A stretch of DNA of 64,000 nt from Carya illinoinensis (GCF_018687715.1 NC_056765.1:32262254-32326253), one strand, 5' to 3'. Positions 15,984 through 29,827 are shown, counted from the stretch's first letter. The notes: a model not told the origin generated them from the sequence alone. Program-made: numbers and translations.

Positions 15984-16902
15984 TTTTTTTTTTTTTTTGA
16001 TAATCAATATAGCTATCAATCTTATTGAACTGAAATATGACATTCAGCCAATATAATCAGTATTTATTAATTCAACATCTAAGTTAATTGTTGTTTGTGC
16101 TAAACGATGTGAAACACCATTCAACTCTCTCGTGACATGTTGAACCTTCCATTGTGTATGGCACATGAGCCTGCTGACATCCGAGATAAGACACTGCAAT
16201 TTTCCAACAGGAGCATCACCACTCTTAACAGCACTAACAACTTGACTAGAATCACCTTCAAAGATAATGGAATCGATACCCAGCTCCTGACAAAATAAGA
16301 CTGCTTCTGCCAACATTGGATCAGTACAATATGTCATTGGTTGCATCAGACTTGCTAAAACAGAACCAGTTGTATCTCTGATCATCACACCTACACCAAT
16401 CTTATGAAACTCAATTCTGATAGGAAGTTCCCAATTCACTTTCACCCAAGGTGATGGAGGTGATTCCTAGTGAGTAGCAGGCAAAGGCCTCTGAGAACCA
16501 TACCCTGCAGACTTGGAATTAGCATTTTAGTAATCTTTAACAGTTTGAACTACAATCCTATATAGCACATTGGGATACTGAAAAGGGCCATCATGAATCA
16601 GTGTGTTCCTTCTAAACTAGATGAGTCGAGCTAAGGTGGCAAAAAGCACAAGATCCTTAGATGATAATCTGTCAAGCAGCTGCTAAAAAACATAGAAGGA
16701 AGAATGAGTGTGAATGCTTGCCCTATGAATAGACTTAGAACACAGAAGCCATACATCTTTGGCTAATGGACAAGTCCATAAAAGACGGACAAGTGTTTCC
16801 TCCTCAAGCATACAGATGGGACAAGAAGAGTCAGAAATAACATTCCTCTTACATAAGTTGACTCGAGGAGGCAAAGAATCTGTACCGGCACTCCAAACAA
16901 AC
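15984..16902 (-). mobile_element. 5'-truncated L1-type LINE
   Basis: A run of 15 T at 15,984-15,998 is the poly(A) tail read in reverse. The minus strand then encodes an RNase H-like domain (16,445-16,044; GVGVMIRDTTGSVLAS, EAVLFCQELGI, FEGDSSQVV, VTRELNGVSHRLAQ) and, upstream, a zinc-binding reverse-transcriptase-associated segment (16,874-16,683; SCPICMLEEETLV...TCPLAKDVW, with one expected His changed to Arg). Reverse transcriptase proper is absent, as is usual for 5' truncation. It lies within the CACTA-like insert, in TATAGTTAC-rich DNA, so the target duplication is ambiguous. Confidence 0.8.
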
Positions 16903-17834
16903 TATAGTTACTATAGTTACTATTATAAGTTATGATAATTATACTTCATTATAAGTTATATAATAAGGTAACACTAAGTATAGTATAAAGTTACTATTAG
17001 AAGTATAGTATATTCTACAAATTATAGACTCTATATAGTATGTAATATTTATATACCTTGAATCAATATAGCATAATATATATTATACTATATAGTAATA
17101 TGTAATAATATAATGCATAAACGTTTGAATGGTACAATAGAGCGTTCGACCACGAATTCAAATGGGCAAGAGGTTGAACAAAACAATACACCATTCGAAT
17201 GAGATTGCACTATAAGAGCACCCAGCACTGTGAACGACTCATTTCTGTTCAAAACCAAAAAACATTCAAATGATAGTCGTATCTCTACCGTTTCACCACC
17301 ATTTCACCGTCATCGTCGACCAACAATACCACTATTCAAGAGATACCTTTTTTATTTCGTATTTTTCTACTTTTGTTGTTATTTTTCTGCTTTTGTTGTT
17401 ATTTGTCATTATTGTTTAGAATTTATATAAAACTCATTTTAAGTTTAGATTTAGTACTCTAGGGCTACAAACCTCAAGGCCGAAATACTTCTATGAACAT
17501 TTATGCCTTGTGTATGTGTTATTTTGTTAAAGAAACAGATTCCTTTCGTTTCAATGGCCATTTAGTCGATTCAGCCATTGTTGAAATCGATCCAATTATC
17601 GTTAGAACGATTAGAACCCAAAATTCATTCTTGGGAACGGTGTTTATACCATTCGACTGCCTATATCCAAAGCCAGTCAAAATGTATTGTTAGCATTCGA
17701 AGGTGTTCGAATGAGTTTGAACAATTAAACAATAGATTTAAATTGTCTCATTAATTATATAATTTTATAATTGTTTTGTATATTATATTTTGTAGTTAAT
17801 CACTCTAATTTTATTATTTAAATTTTAGGTTGAA

Positions 17835-19105
17835 ATGTCTGATAGGGGAAGGTCAAAGCGTGCTAGACCAGGGGAATAAGGTTCTTCTAGTAGTACGGTT
17901 GATATATTATTAGGCCGTAAAGTTTTATTAGAGAGTCAGGTGAAGATCGATGATTTTCAGGATCTTCTTTTCAAGGGCCGCTCTTTGACATCATTGTTCG
18001 TGGAGCGCAATTGGTCACTGATTCTGGACCACAGGGACGAGGTGTTCCTGTTCTTGGCAAATATTGATTTTGTCACCGAATTTTATAGAGGGCTTGATGC
18101 ATCCAGTCTGGATGTTGATGGTAGATATTTTATCCACATACAAGGTATTTCATTCCCATTCTCGGCAGACATACTTGCCGATTTTATCGGCATTGCATGT
18201 TTGGGAACTGCATATTCGAACATGGTGCCTAGGGAGTCTATAGCTAATGAAAAGACAGTTGAGGATGAAGGCACTGATGCTAATGGACTGGATGGCCTCT
18301 CGGATGCTGAGGTGAGGTAGTTGGTTGTTGGTCCAGATGCTCCTCCTTATGATGGGATGAAGAGCATCAAACAGGTTCATTTATTAGATTTTTTCAAGAT
18401 TATAAACTCAATCATCGCCCACAACATTGACCATCAACAGCACAAGACGGAGGTTGGCATGGATAGGGCGAGATTTATGATACGTGTCGCTCATATGATT
18501 CCTATCAACCTAGTGGGTTATATATTCACTAGGATGCAATCAGAGGTTTCATACGTTACGTCAATAGATATTTTGCTGTTCAGCCTCTTGATCACATGAT
18601 TCCTATTATTGCTTGGAGTCTTACATGATGTTGTTGAGCATATCCGAGAGCCGATTCGACCAATCAACTCCTCCACCCTGTCACAAAGCATGAGGCACTC
18701 GAGATTTCATCTTCGTGCTCATACTACAGAGCCAGTCGATACTCAGACCAGAGATGCACACCCGACTTATCATGGGGTATCGGTCGGTGAGACGTCCACT
18801 TAGCCCGAGACATCACGCACTGTTACTCCTGATCAGATTGCTGATATAGTGCATACGGAGATCCACACTACCTTTTTTGGCTTACGTACAAAGATCACTG
18901 GTGCCATTTCTGAGTTAGCTGTGAATGTTGATCACGTGTCTCGGACTTAGGAGATGATATCTACTCGATTGACATAGATAGAAGCAAAAATAGAGGCAAT
19001 TGAGGATGTCCTCAAAGAGTTAGGGACAAAGTATTTTATATCTTTTATGCGTATTTTGTTTAATTTTTGGTATGGACAATATTTGATCTTTTGTATGTTT
19101 AATTA
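17835..19105 (+). pseudogene. Element-borne plant transposon protein ORF with six in-frame stops
   Basis: ATG at 17,835 (MSDRGRSKRARPGE) follows a TTTTAG acceptor-like site. A single frame runs to about 19,105, interrupted only by stops at 17,877 (TAA), 18,318 (TAG), 18,597 (TGA), 18,801 (TAG), 18,948 (TAG) and about 18,978 (TAG). I see no frameshift. The centre (FLANIDFVTEFYRGLD, GRYFIHIQGISFPFS, ADILADFIGI) resembles the plant 'putative plant transposon protein' family (PF20167 by memory); the C-terminus (IEAKIEAIEDVLKEL) looks like a coiled coil. Function unknown. Confidence 0.6.
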
Positions 19106-19548
19106 ATTTTGCATTATATCTTTTTTTATAAATTAATTGTTGGTTACTATTATTATTTCTTTAATTGATTAGATGTTTTATTAAATTAGTTAATCGTTCG
19201 AACACAATATTACCATTCAAATGGGACCGTTGAAACCCTATACACCGTTCGAAAATTTGTGATCTACATGTTTAAACGGTGTATAGAGCCGGTTGAACAG
19301 TAAATCAGTTTCCCATGCTTAACCCGCCAATTTTTTCCCTCCTTGAACAATTATTTTATTAGGGACGAAATTAATCATCCTTAAGTATACCGTGTTCGAA
19401 CAGTCTGCATGTCTTAGTCTTTTTTTGGAATGAAATAAAAATTTGGTCTCTAGATCTTATTTTTTGAGACGATTTTCATTTCGTTCTAAAGAAAAATAGT
19501 CCCAATAGCTCAAATTTGTTGTAGTGCTTGTTGCAAGGTCTCAACTAA

Positions 19549-19764
<216 letters not shown>

Positions 19765-19806
19765 TAAACAATAATAATTTTTGTTCGTAGGGTTGTGATG
19801 CGTCGA

Positions 19807-22800
19807 TATTAAGGAAACAGAGGATCTTCCCATTGATAGCCAACCCTGCCAGCGAGCTGCCTCCCATGCAACGTGATTTTAGGAACTTAACTCATGCAGT
19901 AATAGACGCTGTAGTTATGTTTCGTATCCCTGTAATTCTGTCCATGATTCTAGGCTAGTTTACAATATACTCAGTCCTTGTAAATTGTCTATATATTTGT
20001 AATGCGTTGCCATATCATAGACGAGAGTTTTCCCAATATATCTATTCTGTTTTATGGTATCAGAGTGTCATCGTGACCTCTGTCAGTTTTCCTTCAATGG
20101 CCTCACCTTCATCCTCGTCTGTCAACCCAGTAAATATCCAGAGCCTTGTCACAGTAAAACTCACCAAAGATAACTATTTGCTATGGAAAACCCAAGTCGT
20201 CCCTTACTTGCGTGGCCAACGTCTTTTCGGTTTTGTAGATGGATCGAATCCACCTCCCCCCATCACCATTCCCAATCCTGATGGTGCTTCTACGTCTGAT
20301 GTCGTACCAGACATTCCAAACCCAAAATTTTCCACTTGGTTTCTTCAAGACCAAGTAGTGCTAAGCACTCTGGTGTCTTCCCTGTCTGAAGGCATCCTAG
20401 CTCAAATGGTCGGACTTACAACTTCCCGAGAAGTATGGTTAGCGTTAGAGAAGATGTTCTCTACCTTTTCCACTGTTCGGGCCATACAAACCCGTCAGTT
20501 CTTGGCTACGACCAAGAAAGCCAACATGACCATTTCTGAATATTTTCAGAAAATGAAGTCATTCTCGGACGTGTTATCTGCCATTGGCCAGCCTCTTCTG
20601 GACCAAGAATTTACAGCTTATCTCCTTGGTGGTCTCGACTCCACCTATGATGCTATTGTAACATCTATCTCTACTCGCATTGAGCAAATGCCTACTGAGG
20701 AGATGTTCAGTCATCTTCTCAACTTTGAGTTGAGACTTGAGCAACATCAATCCGCCCTTGAAACAACTGTAGGATCTGTTAATGTTGCAACACGACATGA
20801 GACTCGTGATCGTGGTGGAAGACCACCCCAACGCTCCTATGGCCAAAACCAGCACTATCGTAGTCGTGGCCGCAGCAACCGTGGACGAGGAAGTCACGCT
20901 CACTCAGCTCACTCCTCTAGTCCCTCTCCTTCCACTCCTCGACCAACTTGTCAAGTATGTAATAAAACTGGACACACGGCAATCCAATGTTATCATCGGT
21001 TTGATCAAGCCTTCCAAGGATCATCTCCCAATATGGCAGCCTATCTGAGTGCATCTTCCTCTTCACCAGATACAAACTGGTATCCCGACACAGGATCAAC
21101 GAATCATCTCACTCATGACCTACAAAATCTCACAATCAATTCTGAGCCGTACTCTGGTGGTGATCAAATACAAGTAGGCGATGGGTCAGGTTTAAACATC
21201 AAACATATTGGTTCCACAACTCTTGAAACTCCCTCGCACTCCTTCTCATTATCTAATCTGCTACATGTTCCCAGTATTAGGAAGAATTTACTTTCAGTAA
21301 GCCAATTTACCCTTGAGAATAATGTTTTTATTGAGTTTCATGCATCTTGTTTTTTGGTGAAGGACGAAGCAACGGGGACAACTCTGCTGCGCGGCAACAC
21401 TAAGGATGGCCTCTACACTCTTCCCTCACAACCGATCTCTCCTTCAACTCCTCAATCCAATTTTTGCAAGCGTGTTCCACTCGACATTTGGCATTGTCGC
21501 ATGGGTCATCCCTCCTACTCCACTGTCCGTCGTGTCGTCTCCAAATTTTTGCTTCCAGTCTCAACAACCAAGCCTTCTAGCGTTTGTTCCGCATGTCAAC
21601 AAGGCAAAAGCCACCGTCTCCCTTTCTCAGATTCTCAAACTATTTCTCATTTTCCTCTTGAGTTAATTTTTTCTGATGTATGGGGTCCTTCCCCAACTCT
21701 ATCTACTAATGGAAATAAATATTACGTTTCATTCGTTGATCATTTCAGCAAGTATACATGGCTCTTTCCCATCTCTCAAAAATCTGATGTTTTAAAAGTT
21801 TTTTGCTCCTTTCAAAAACTTGTAGAACGTCAGTTTAATTGCCAAATTAAATCTGTCCAAACCGACTGGGGTGGTGAGTTCCGATCGTTACATACCTTCT
21901 TTACCAACGTCGGCATACAACATCGAGTCAGTTGTCCGCATACATCAGAACAAAATGGTACTGTCGAACGAAAACATCGACATATTGTCGAAACTGGCCT
22001 TTCCCTACTCTCTCACAGCAGCGTTCCCCACTCCTACTGGGATGATGCCTTCCTCACCGCAACCTACCTCATCAATCGGCTTCCCACTTCCCCACTTGGA
22101 ACTTCTCCTTTCGAAAAATTACACAATCGTGCTCCTGATTTCTTTTTTCTCAAAATATTTGGTTGTGCGTGCTATCCTTACCTTCGACCCTTCAATCAAC
22201 ATAAACTTGACTTCCGTTCAAAACGCTGTGTTTTTCTTGGATTTAGTAATCTTCATAGAGGTTACAAATGCCTTGATCTCAGCTCTGGCCGCATCTTCGT
22301 GTCTCGACATGTGATTTTTGACGAGTCCACATTTCCGTTTCGCACAACTCCGTCTACAACCATTCGGTCACAACCCACGCTTCCAGAAATGACCACCTTG
22401 CCCATGCCCATACTTCTCCATGACTCTTCTCCTTCGGCCAATATACTGCCGTCAACCCATACGTTCTCTTCACTTTCAGAAATGTCTTCCCCATCCACGT
22501 CTACTTCTCCTTCACGTCCCATACAATCTCCTCTGCCCGAAAACTCTGTTTCAACTCCTTCGGCCAGTGACTCCCCTTCCCTCAACCTCTCTCCCCCACC
22601 TGACGTTGCCGCTGCTGCAGACTCTTCGATGCCTCGTGCTCACCAAATGACAACTCGAGCTCAACATAACATTGTCAAACCCAAGGTCTTCACAGATGGC
22701 ACTGTCCGCTACCCCCTTCCTCGGGCATATCTCTCCACCTCCACTGTCCCGGAGGCCCCTTCTTGTTACTCAGAAGCTTCCAAACATGGTGAGTGGCGTG

Positions 22801-24546
22801 CAGCCATGGATGCTGAGTTCTCAGCTCTCATGAAAAATGGCACCTGGTCTTTAGTGCCCATGCAACCCGATATGAACATTGTTGGCTCAATGTGGATTTT
22901 TAAATCCAAACAAAAGTCAGATGGCACACTTGAACTGCGCAAGGCCCAGCTAGTCGCCAAGGGGTACCATCAACAACAAGGTATCGATTTTTCCGACACC
23001 TTCAGTCCTGTGGTCAAGCCCACGACAATCCGACTGGTTCTTAGCTTGGCTGTCTCTCATCAGTGGTCTATTCGCCAAATTGATATACAAAATGCGTTTC
23101 TCCATGGAAACTTGTCCGAAGAAGTGTATATGAGCCAGCCCGTTGGATACGTTCATCCCAACTTTCCCAACCATGTCTGCCGACTACATAAAGCCCTTTA
23201 CGGGCTCAAGCAAGCCCCTAGGGCCTGGTATGCTCGACTCCATGAACATCTGTGTACTCTCGGCTTTACCAACTCAACCTCAGATTCCTCCTTGTTCATC
23301 TCACGCCACGGCTCCATCACATTGTTTGTTCTCGTTTATGTGGATGATATCTTGATCACAGGGTCCCACTCCTCTGCTATTACAAAACTCATCTCTGATC
23401 TTAGCCAAGAATTTGCTGTGAAGGATCTCGGTGACTTGAAATATTTTCTGGGTGTTGAAGCCATTCAGGTTGCAGATGGTCTCCTCCTTTCTCAAAGTCG
23501 CTACATCACCAACCTACTCCAACGGACCAATATGCATGCTGCGAAACCAGTTTCTTCCCCCATGTCTTCAACGCAGCAGCTCTCTTTATTCACTGGGTCT
23601 CCATGCGCCGATCCCTCCTTATACCGGAGTGTTGTTGGTGCTTTACAGTACCTATCTCTAACACGTCCCGACATCTCCTTTTCAGTCAATAAAGCTTGCC
23701 AGTTCATGCACAAGCCTACTGATGCACACTGGACAGCGGTGAAGCGTATCCTCCGATATCTCAAGTTCACAATTGATTTTGGTTTACTGCTACGGCCCAA
23801 CTCTTCACTTCAGTTATCCATCTACTCGGACGCCGATTGGGCAGGATGCCCAGATGATCGTAAATCGACGTCTGGCTATTGCATTTTTTTGGGACATAAT
23901 CTAGTGTCTTGGAGCTCCAAAAAGCAACCCACAGTGGCGCGTTCAAGCACCGAAGCTGAATATCGAGCTGTCGCGCATGCTACTGCAGAAACTCTCTGGT
24001 TACAATCATTGTTGCGTGAACTTGGCATCTACCTTCCTCATTGTCCAGTTCTTTGGTGTGATAATATCGGCGCTACATATCTAACCGCCAACCCTGTCTT
24101 CCATGCTCGCACCAAACATGTCGAAATTGATTACCATTTTGTCCGAGAAAAAGTTCAACAGAAAACACTTGAAGTCAAGTTCATCTCTAGCAAAGATCAG
24201 TTAGCGGATGGCCTCACTAAACCATTGGTTTCTACTCGTTTTTCTCTATTACGGACCAAGCTCAACGTTCTTCCCTCCACGTTGAACTTGCAGGGGCGTA
24301 TTAAGGAAACAGAGGATCTTCCCATTGATAGCCAACCCTGCCAGCGAGCTGCCTCCCATGCAACGTGATTTTAGGAACTTAACTCATGCAGTAATAGACG
24401 CTGTAGTTATGTTTCGTATCCCTGTAATTCTGTCCATGATTCTAGGCTAGTTTACAATATACTCAGTCCTTGTAAATTGTCTATATATTTGTAATGCGTT
24501 GCCATATCATAGACGAGAGTTTTCCCAATATATCTGTTCTGTTTTA
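19807..24546 (+). mobile_element. Young Ty1/Copia retrotransposon, full length
   Basis: LTRs 19,807-20,054 and 24,299-24,546 are 248 bases each and differ at one base by eye (A at 20,044, G at 24,536). A 5-bp target duplication GTCGA flanks them (19,802-19,806 and 24,547-24,551), inside exon 2 of the peroxidase pseudogene. The ends are TATTAAGG...TTTTA, so the element begins TA and ends TA rather than TG..CA. The primer-binding site TGGTATCAGAG (initiator Met tRNA) starts right after the left LTR at 20,055. A G-rich polypurine tract (GCAGGGGCG) precedes the right LTR. Coding capacity looks intact. Confidence 0.95.
20097..24368 (+). CDS. Copia gag-pol polyprotein, uninterrupted
   Basis: One frame of 1,423 residues from ATG at 20,097 (MASPSSSSV); the reading frame is open further upstream but has no earlier ATG. 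Order: UBN2-type gag; CCHC knuckle near residue 285 (CQVCNKTGHTAIQC); aspartic protease DTGS at 331; integrase zinc-binding HRMGHPS/CSAC region from 466; integrase catalytic Asp at about 527 and 590 and Glu near 624; reverse transcriptase YVDD at 1081-1084; RNase H with SDADWAG near 1244 and the SSTEAEYRA block. Integrase < RT order makes it Copia. It ends inside the right LTR. An unusual residue: the second integrase Asp is followed by Trp (TDWGGEF), where Asn is usual. Confidence 0.93.
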   Translation: MASPSSSSVNPVNIQSLVTVKLTKDNYLLWKTQVVPYLRGQRLFGFVDGSNPPPPITIPNPDGASTSDVVPDIPNPKFSTWFLQDQVVLSTLVSSLSEGILAQMVGLTTSREVWLALEKMFSTFSTVRAIQTRQFLATTKKANMTISEYFQKMKSFSDVLSAIGQPLLDQEFTAYLLGGLDSTYDAIVTSISTRIEQMPTEEMFSHLLNFELRLEQHQSALETTVGSVNVATRHETRDRGGRPPQRSYGQNQHYRSRGRSNRGRGSHAHSAHSSSPSPSTPRPTCQVCNKTGHTAIQCYHRFDQAFQGSSPNMAAYLSASSSSPDTNWYPDTGSTNHLTHDLQNLTINSEPYSGGDQIQVGDGSGLNIKHIGSTTLETPSHSFSLSNLLHVPSIRKNLLSVSQFTLENNVFIEFHASCFLVKDEATGTTLLRGNTKDGLYTLPSQPISPSTPQSNFCKRVPLDIWHCRMGHPSYSTVRRVVSKFLLPVSTTKPSSVCSACQQGKSHRLPFSDSQTISHFPLELIFSDVWGPSPTLSTNGNKYYVSFVDHFSKYTWLFPISQKSDVLKVFCSFQKLVERQFNCQIKSVQTDWGGEFRSLHTFFTNVGIQHRVSCPHTSEQNGTVERKHRHIVETGLSLLSHSSVPHSYWDDAFLTATYLINRLPTSPLGTSPFEKLHNRAPDFFFLKIFGCACYPYLRPFNQHKLDFRSKRCVFLGFSNLHRGYKCLDLSSGRIFVSRHVIFDESTFPFRTTPSTTIRSQPTLPEMTTLPMPILLHDSSPSANILPSTHTFSSLSEMSSPSTSTSPSRPIQSPLPENSVSTPSASDSPSLNLSPPPDVAAAADSSMPRAHQMTTRAQHNIVKPKVFTDGTVRYPLPRAYLSTSTVPEAPSCYSEASKHGEWRAAMDAEFSALMKNGTWSLVPMQPDMNIVGSMWIFKSKQKSDGTLELRKAQLVAKGYHQQQGIDFSDTFSPVVKPTTIRLVLSLAVSHQWSIRQIDIQNAFLHGNLSEEVYMSQPVGYVHPNFPNHVCRLHKALYGLKQAPRAWYARLHEHLCTLGFTNSTSDSSLFISRHGSITLFVLVYVDDILITGSHSSAITKLISDLSQEFAVKDLGDLKYFLGVEAIQVADGLLLSQSRYITNLLQRTNMHAAKPVSSPMSSTQQLSLFTGSPCADPSLYRSVVGALQYLSLTRPDISFSVNKACQFMHKPTDAHWTAVKRILRYLKFTIDFGLLLRPNSSLQLSIYSDADWAGCPDDRKSTSGYCIFLGHNLVSWSSKKQPTVARSSTEAEYRAVAHATAETLWLQSLLRELGIYLPHCPVLWCDNIGATYLTANPVFHARTKHVEIDYHFVREKVQQKTLEVKFISSKDQLADGLTKPLVSTRFSLLRTKLNVLPSTLNLQGRIKETEDLPIDSQPCQRAASHAT

Positions 24547-24598
24547 GTCGATACTATTGGATGGAACGGATAGTGAAAAGTTTGCCCCTCCTAACTAA

Positions 24599-24736
<138 letters not shown>

Positions 24737-26585
24737 TAAAACATAATATTCCCCCCAATTTCTTTGGGCTAGCTGAAATATTAATTCGTATATATATAGA
24801 ATCACTTCTAGGGAAACATATGCAAGCAATTTGATATTTGGATCAAGCAACGCTAGCTAGCTAGCTCAAAGAGATGATCTCTTTGGTCATTAATAAGCAC
24901 GTTGTATATGATGGTTAAATAATTTGCAGAGTGGAGGGCCGTCATGGAAGGTTTTGTTGGGCAGAAGAGATGCACTGTTGCCCGCAAACCAATCCACAGT
25001 AAATGGTGCATTTCCTGCTCCAACAGAGGCACTGGACTGTATTATTTCCAAGTTTGCAGCTCTTGGTCTCAATCCCACAGCTGTCGTCTCCTTATAATGT
25101 ACTAATTAATTAATGCCAATCAAATTAATGTTTTCCACTTACAGTTGCTTTTTAAAAGTAAAGGAGAATATATAATACCTCTTGGCCATGCACTGAAAAA
25201 ATAAGAATTAATGTTTGTCGGCCATTAGTAGTATTAGAGGAAGAGAAAGTGTTACAACTACAAAGAGTTATAATAAAAATAAATTTATAAAATTATGTGA
25301 TTTTATATAATATGTTAAATCTACTTTACGATAAAAATAATTTTACAATCTATCGTATTACAAGCAACTTAAGATCTCTTTGTCACTAAAACATGTCTCA
25401 TATAAGAATATCTGGTACCATAATCGAGTATGCATGTTATTGTGCAGGAGGTCATACCATTGGATTGGCCAGATGTACCACCTTCAGCAATAGGTTGTTC
25501 GATTCGGCTGTGATGGTCGCCGCAGACAGTATAATGGATGCAAGCATGGTGTCTCATTTGTGAAGTTTTTGTCCGGTGAATGGGGATGGAAACAGGACAA
25601 CAGCCCTAGACCGAAACTCAACCGATTCGTTCGACAGCCATTACTTTCAAAACTTGCTCAATGGAAAGGATCTTCTTAGTTCCGACCAAATTCTAGTCTC
25701 CGGTGACGTCGCCACCGTCACAACAACGAAAAGTTTGGTCCAAAGTTACAGCAATAACTTTTCTCTTTTCTCTGCCGATTTTGCTAATTCCATGATCAAG
25801 ATGGGCAACTTCAATCCTTTTACTGATACCAGTGGAGAGATTCGGAAGATCTCATGCAGTGCAGTGAATTCATCATAAATTGAAAATTGTGCTGAACTAA
25901 TTAGCAAAAAATACATGTGGAAAAACAAATTAAGGATATATATGTACGTACCAAAAAAATGCTACTTATATAGTGCAATAATAATGTTGTTTAGTCTTGC
26001 TTTATATCTGACATCATGATCTCATATATAAAGCAACGCATTTAGCAAATGACATTTTAAGAAGAAAAAAAAAACCCCTCTTAATTATTTGTCGCAATTA
26101 AAAAAAATCCCTCTTAATTATTAATTAGTAGCAATTGATAGCATTTTGGCACAAATTATATAATTTTCTCTATATCCTCTCTGATCTCTCTCACAAACAC
26201 ACGTATTCTTAAAGATATATTTGGAAATACAACTGTTTTTAAATATTCTCATATTACTTTATTACTATTCACATATGATATATATCATATACTCTTACCA
26301 TTCAAACAAAGCGTAAATGTCACTTTCAAGCATTTCAAAATTTTGCATTTTCATACCAACTTTGTAGATCTCTCTTGACTTTTTGAACATGGACCTTTCT
26401 CCATGGAGAGTAGTTAGTCGAACCATACCAGGCCATTAATTGGTCTATAAGGCCAAGACTGACTACCTGGTTTTGCATACACATTTTGCTAGTTAGGAAT
26501 ATATACTCATGAATATAAATATATGAATGAAAATTATGCTCGCGCTTTCAGAATTTCATTGTTAAACTTTGTACCACCTACAGGA

Positions 26586-26640
26586 GGGGATGTAGCTCAG
26601 ATGGTAGAGCGCTCGCTTAGCATGCGAGAGGTACGGGGAT
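26586..26640 (+). pseudogene. tRNA-Ala pseudogene, 3' part deleted
   Basis: Identical to the tRNA-Ala at 3523 through the acceptor 5' strand, D-arm, anticodon arm (AGC) and variable loop up to GTACGGGGAT, then it jumps to CATTATTTGCC. Sixteen bases holding most of the T-loop, the 3' T-stem and most of the 3' acceptor strand are gone, so neither arm can form. Confidence 0.9.
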
Positions 26641-27209
26641 CATTATTTGCCATTTTTTATCCTTTTCAACTCCCAATCTCAAATATCAGCTCCCAGGATT
26701 ATCAATATATATATATATATATATATAAACGCCTACACAGATCATAGAAAGTACGTAGAAAAGGCCACGAAATAATTGCACCCAAAAAAATCAAATTCCT
26801 GAAAACAAATTCTTCTTCAAAGACAGTGGGGAAGCTGCATGTGGCGTCTCCATCATCTCGTTCAATCGCTGCTACTGAGATGTTTTGTTTTCCCTTTTCT
26901 CTTCTGTTACAACTTCTTCTAGCACTAATTCATGCGATTCATGCAATCTAAAGAAAAGGCAGGGCAGAGAGCAATCTTAAATTCATGCGATTCATGCAAA
27001 TTCTTAGATCCAATCAATGGAATTCATTGTTATGCATAAAGAAAGCGTGACACAGCTGCTTAAACCAATTAGAAGGTGATGAAGTACTAAGGGAGCAAAA
27101 TATGAAATGATCTATGTTTCAAATACTATCTATTCTGAATTTGTAAAAGAATGTGAAAAAGTATAACAACGGAAAATATGACATGATCTATGTTTCAAAT
27201 ACTATTTAT
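26641..27209. other. Intergenic, with short tandem duplications
   Basis: Includes an (AT)n run at about 26,704-26,726, a duplicated TTCATGCGATTCATGCAA-type motif near 26,930-27,000, and a 40-base near-repeat (AAATATGA.ATGATCTATG) at about 27,098 and 27,174. No gene. Confidence 0.5.
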
Positions 27210-27626
27210 GTTTGACCCATGTTTTTCGTGAAGGGAATGTTGTAGCTGATTTTCTAGCCAAAAGGGGAGGGGGGGTTTAAATATGGATTGGTCTTTTAAT
27301 GATACTGAATTTGTACGTTTTTCGCTTTATCTGAATTTGATCTTATTATATTTGCATGTTCTCTTTGCGGGTGCTTAGTGGCTTTTGGTCCTGTTTTTGC
27401 CTTGTGCGTTTCGTTGGTTCGTTGTTTTAGGCTTGTTAGAAGTAGTTTTTATGATCATATTGGCTGGTTTTTACACTTGGTTTTGGGTTAGTTCTTCACG
27501 CTTATCTTGTAAACCCCTTGTTATGATATTACTACAGTATTCCTCCCCTATAAATAAGGATTTATTAATAAAATTGAAACGAGACCGCTGTGTGTCTACC
27601 GACTCTCTTTTTTTTCTCAAAAAAAA
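27210..27626 (+). mobile_element. 3' fragment of an L1-type LINE
   Basis: Reads CHVFREGNVVADFLAKRGG, the C-terminal end of a plant LINE RNase H domain, followed by about 330 bases of T/G-rich 3' UTR and a terminal A run at 27,620-27,627. It lies in sequence that is continuous in unit A between AAAAGTATA and AAGTACGTACTT, so it is a unit-B-only, strongly 5'-truncated insertion. The exact target duplication could not be fixed. Confidence 0.65.
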
Positions 27627-27904
27627 GTACGTACTTCTCAAAAGGCGAAAGGACAAATCTTTATTCATAACCAAATCCTTCTATACAAGAAGTTTCCAGT
27701 CACTTCTATCAAAACATCAGACCGTGACAACATATGCTAATAACTCCCAACACTTATCTAACAAATCATATATGGCTTATCTAACATATGCTAATAACTT
27801 CCATCAAAAAAAAAAAAACATATGCTAATAACTCTCAATACTTATTAATGTATTGTCTTGTTAACATATTTGTCATCATCACTATTTATTAAAACAAGCT
27901 AGTT

Positions 27905-29827
<1,923 letters not shown>

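Larger units (their letters stand above)
15924..19526 (+). mobile_element. CACTA-like element inserted in the peroxidase pseudogene, left terminus missing
   Basis: The host sequence TTCCTTGTTGCAAGG is split, with CTT on both sides (15,921-15,923 and 19,527-19,529): a 3-bp duplication as CACTA elements make. The right end is ...GTTGTAGTG, i.e. CACTACAAC on the other strand. The left end reads AGAGTTACTG and is not a CACTA terminus, so it is rearranged or deleted. Subterminal motifs of the type GTTCGAA/CATTCGAA cluster at 17,135-17,700 and 19,195-19,400. Internal sequence: a LINE in reverse (15,984-16,902), TAGTTAC-rich AT sequence to 17,110, then a decayed ORF at 17,835-19,105. No CACTA transposase seen. 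Confidence 0.65.

Noticed and set aside
22262..22585. Minus-strand ORFs across the Copia polyproteins
   Set aside because: Antisense shadows of a strongly biased coding frame.
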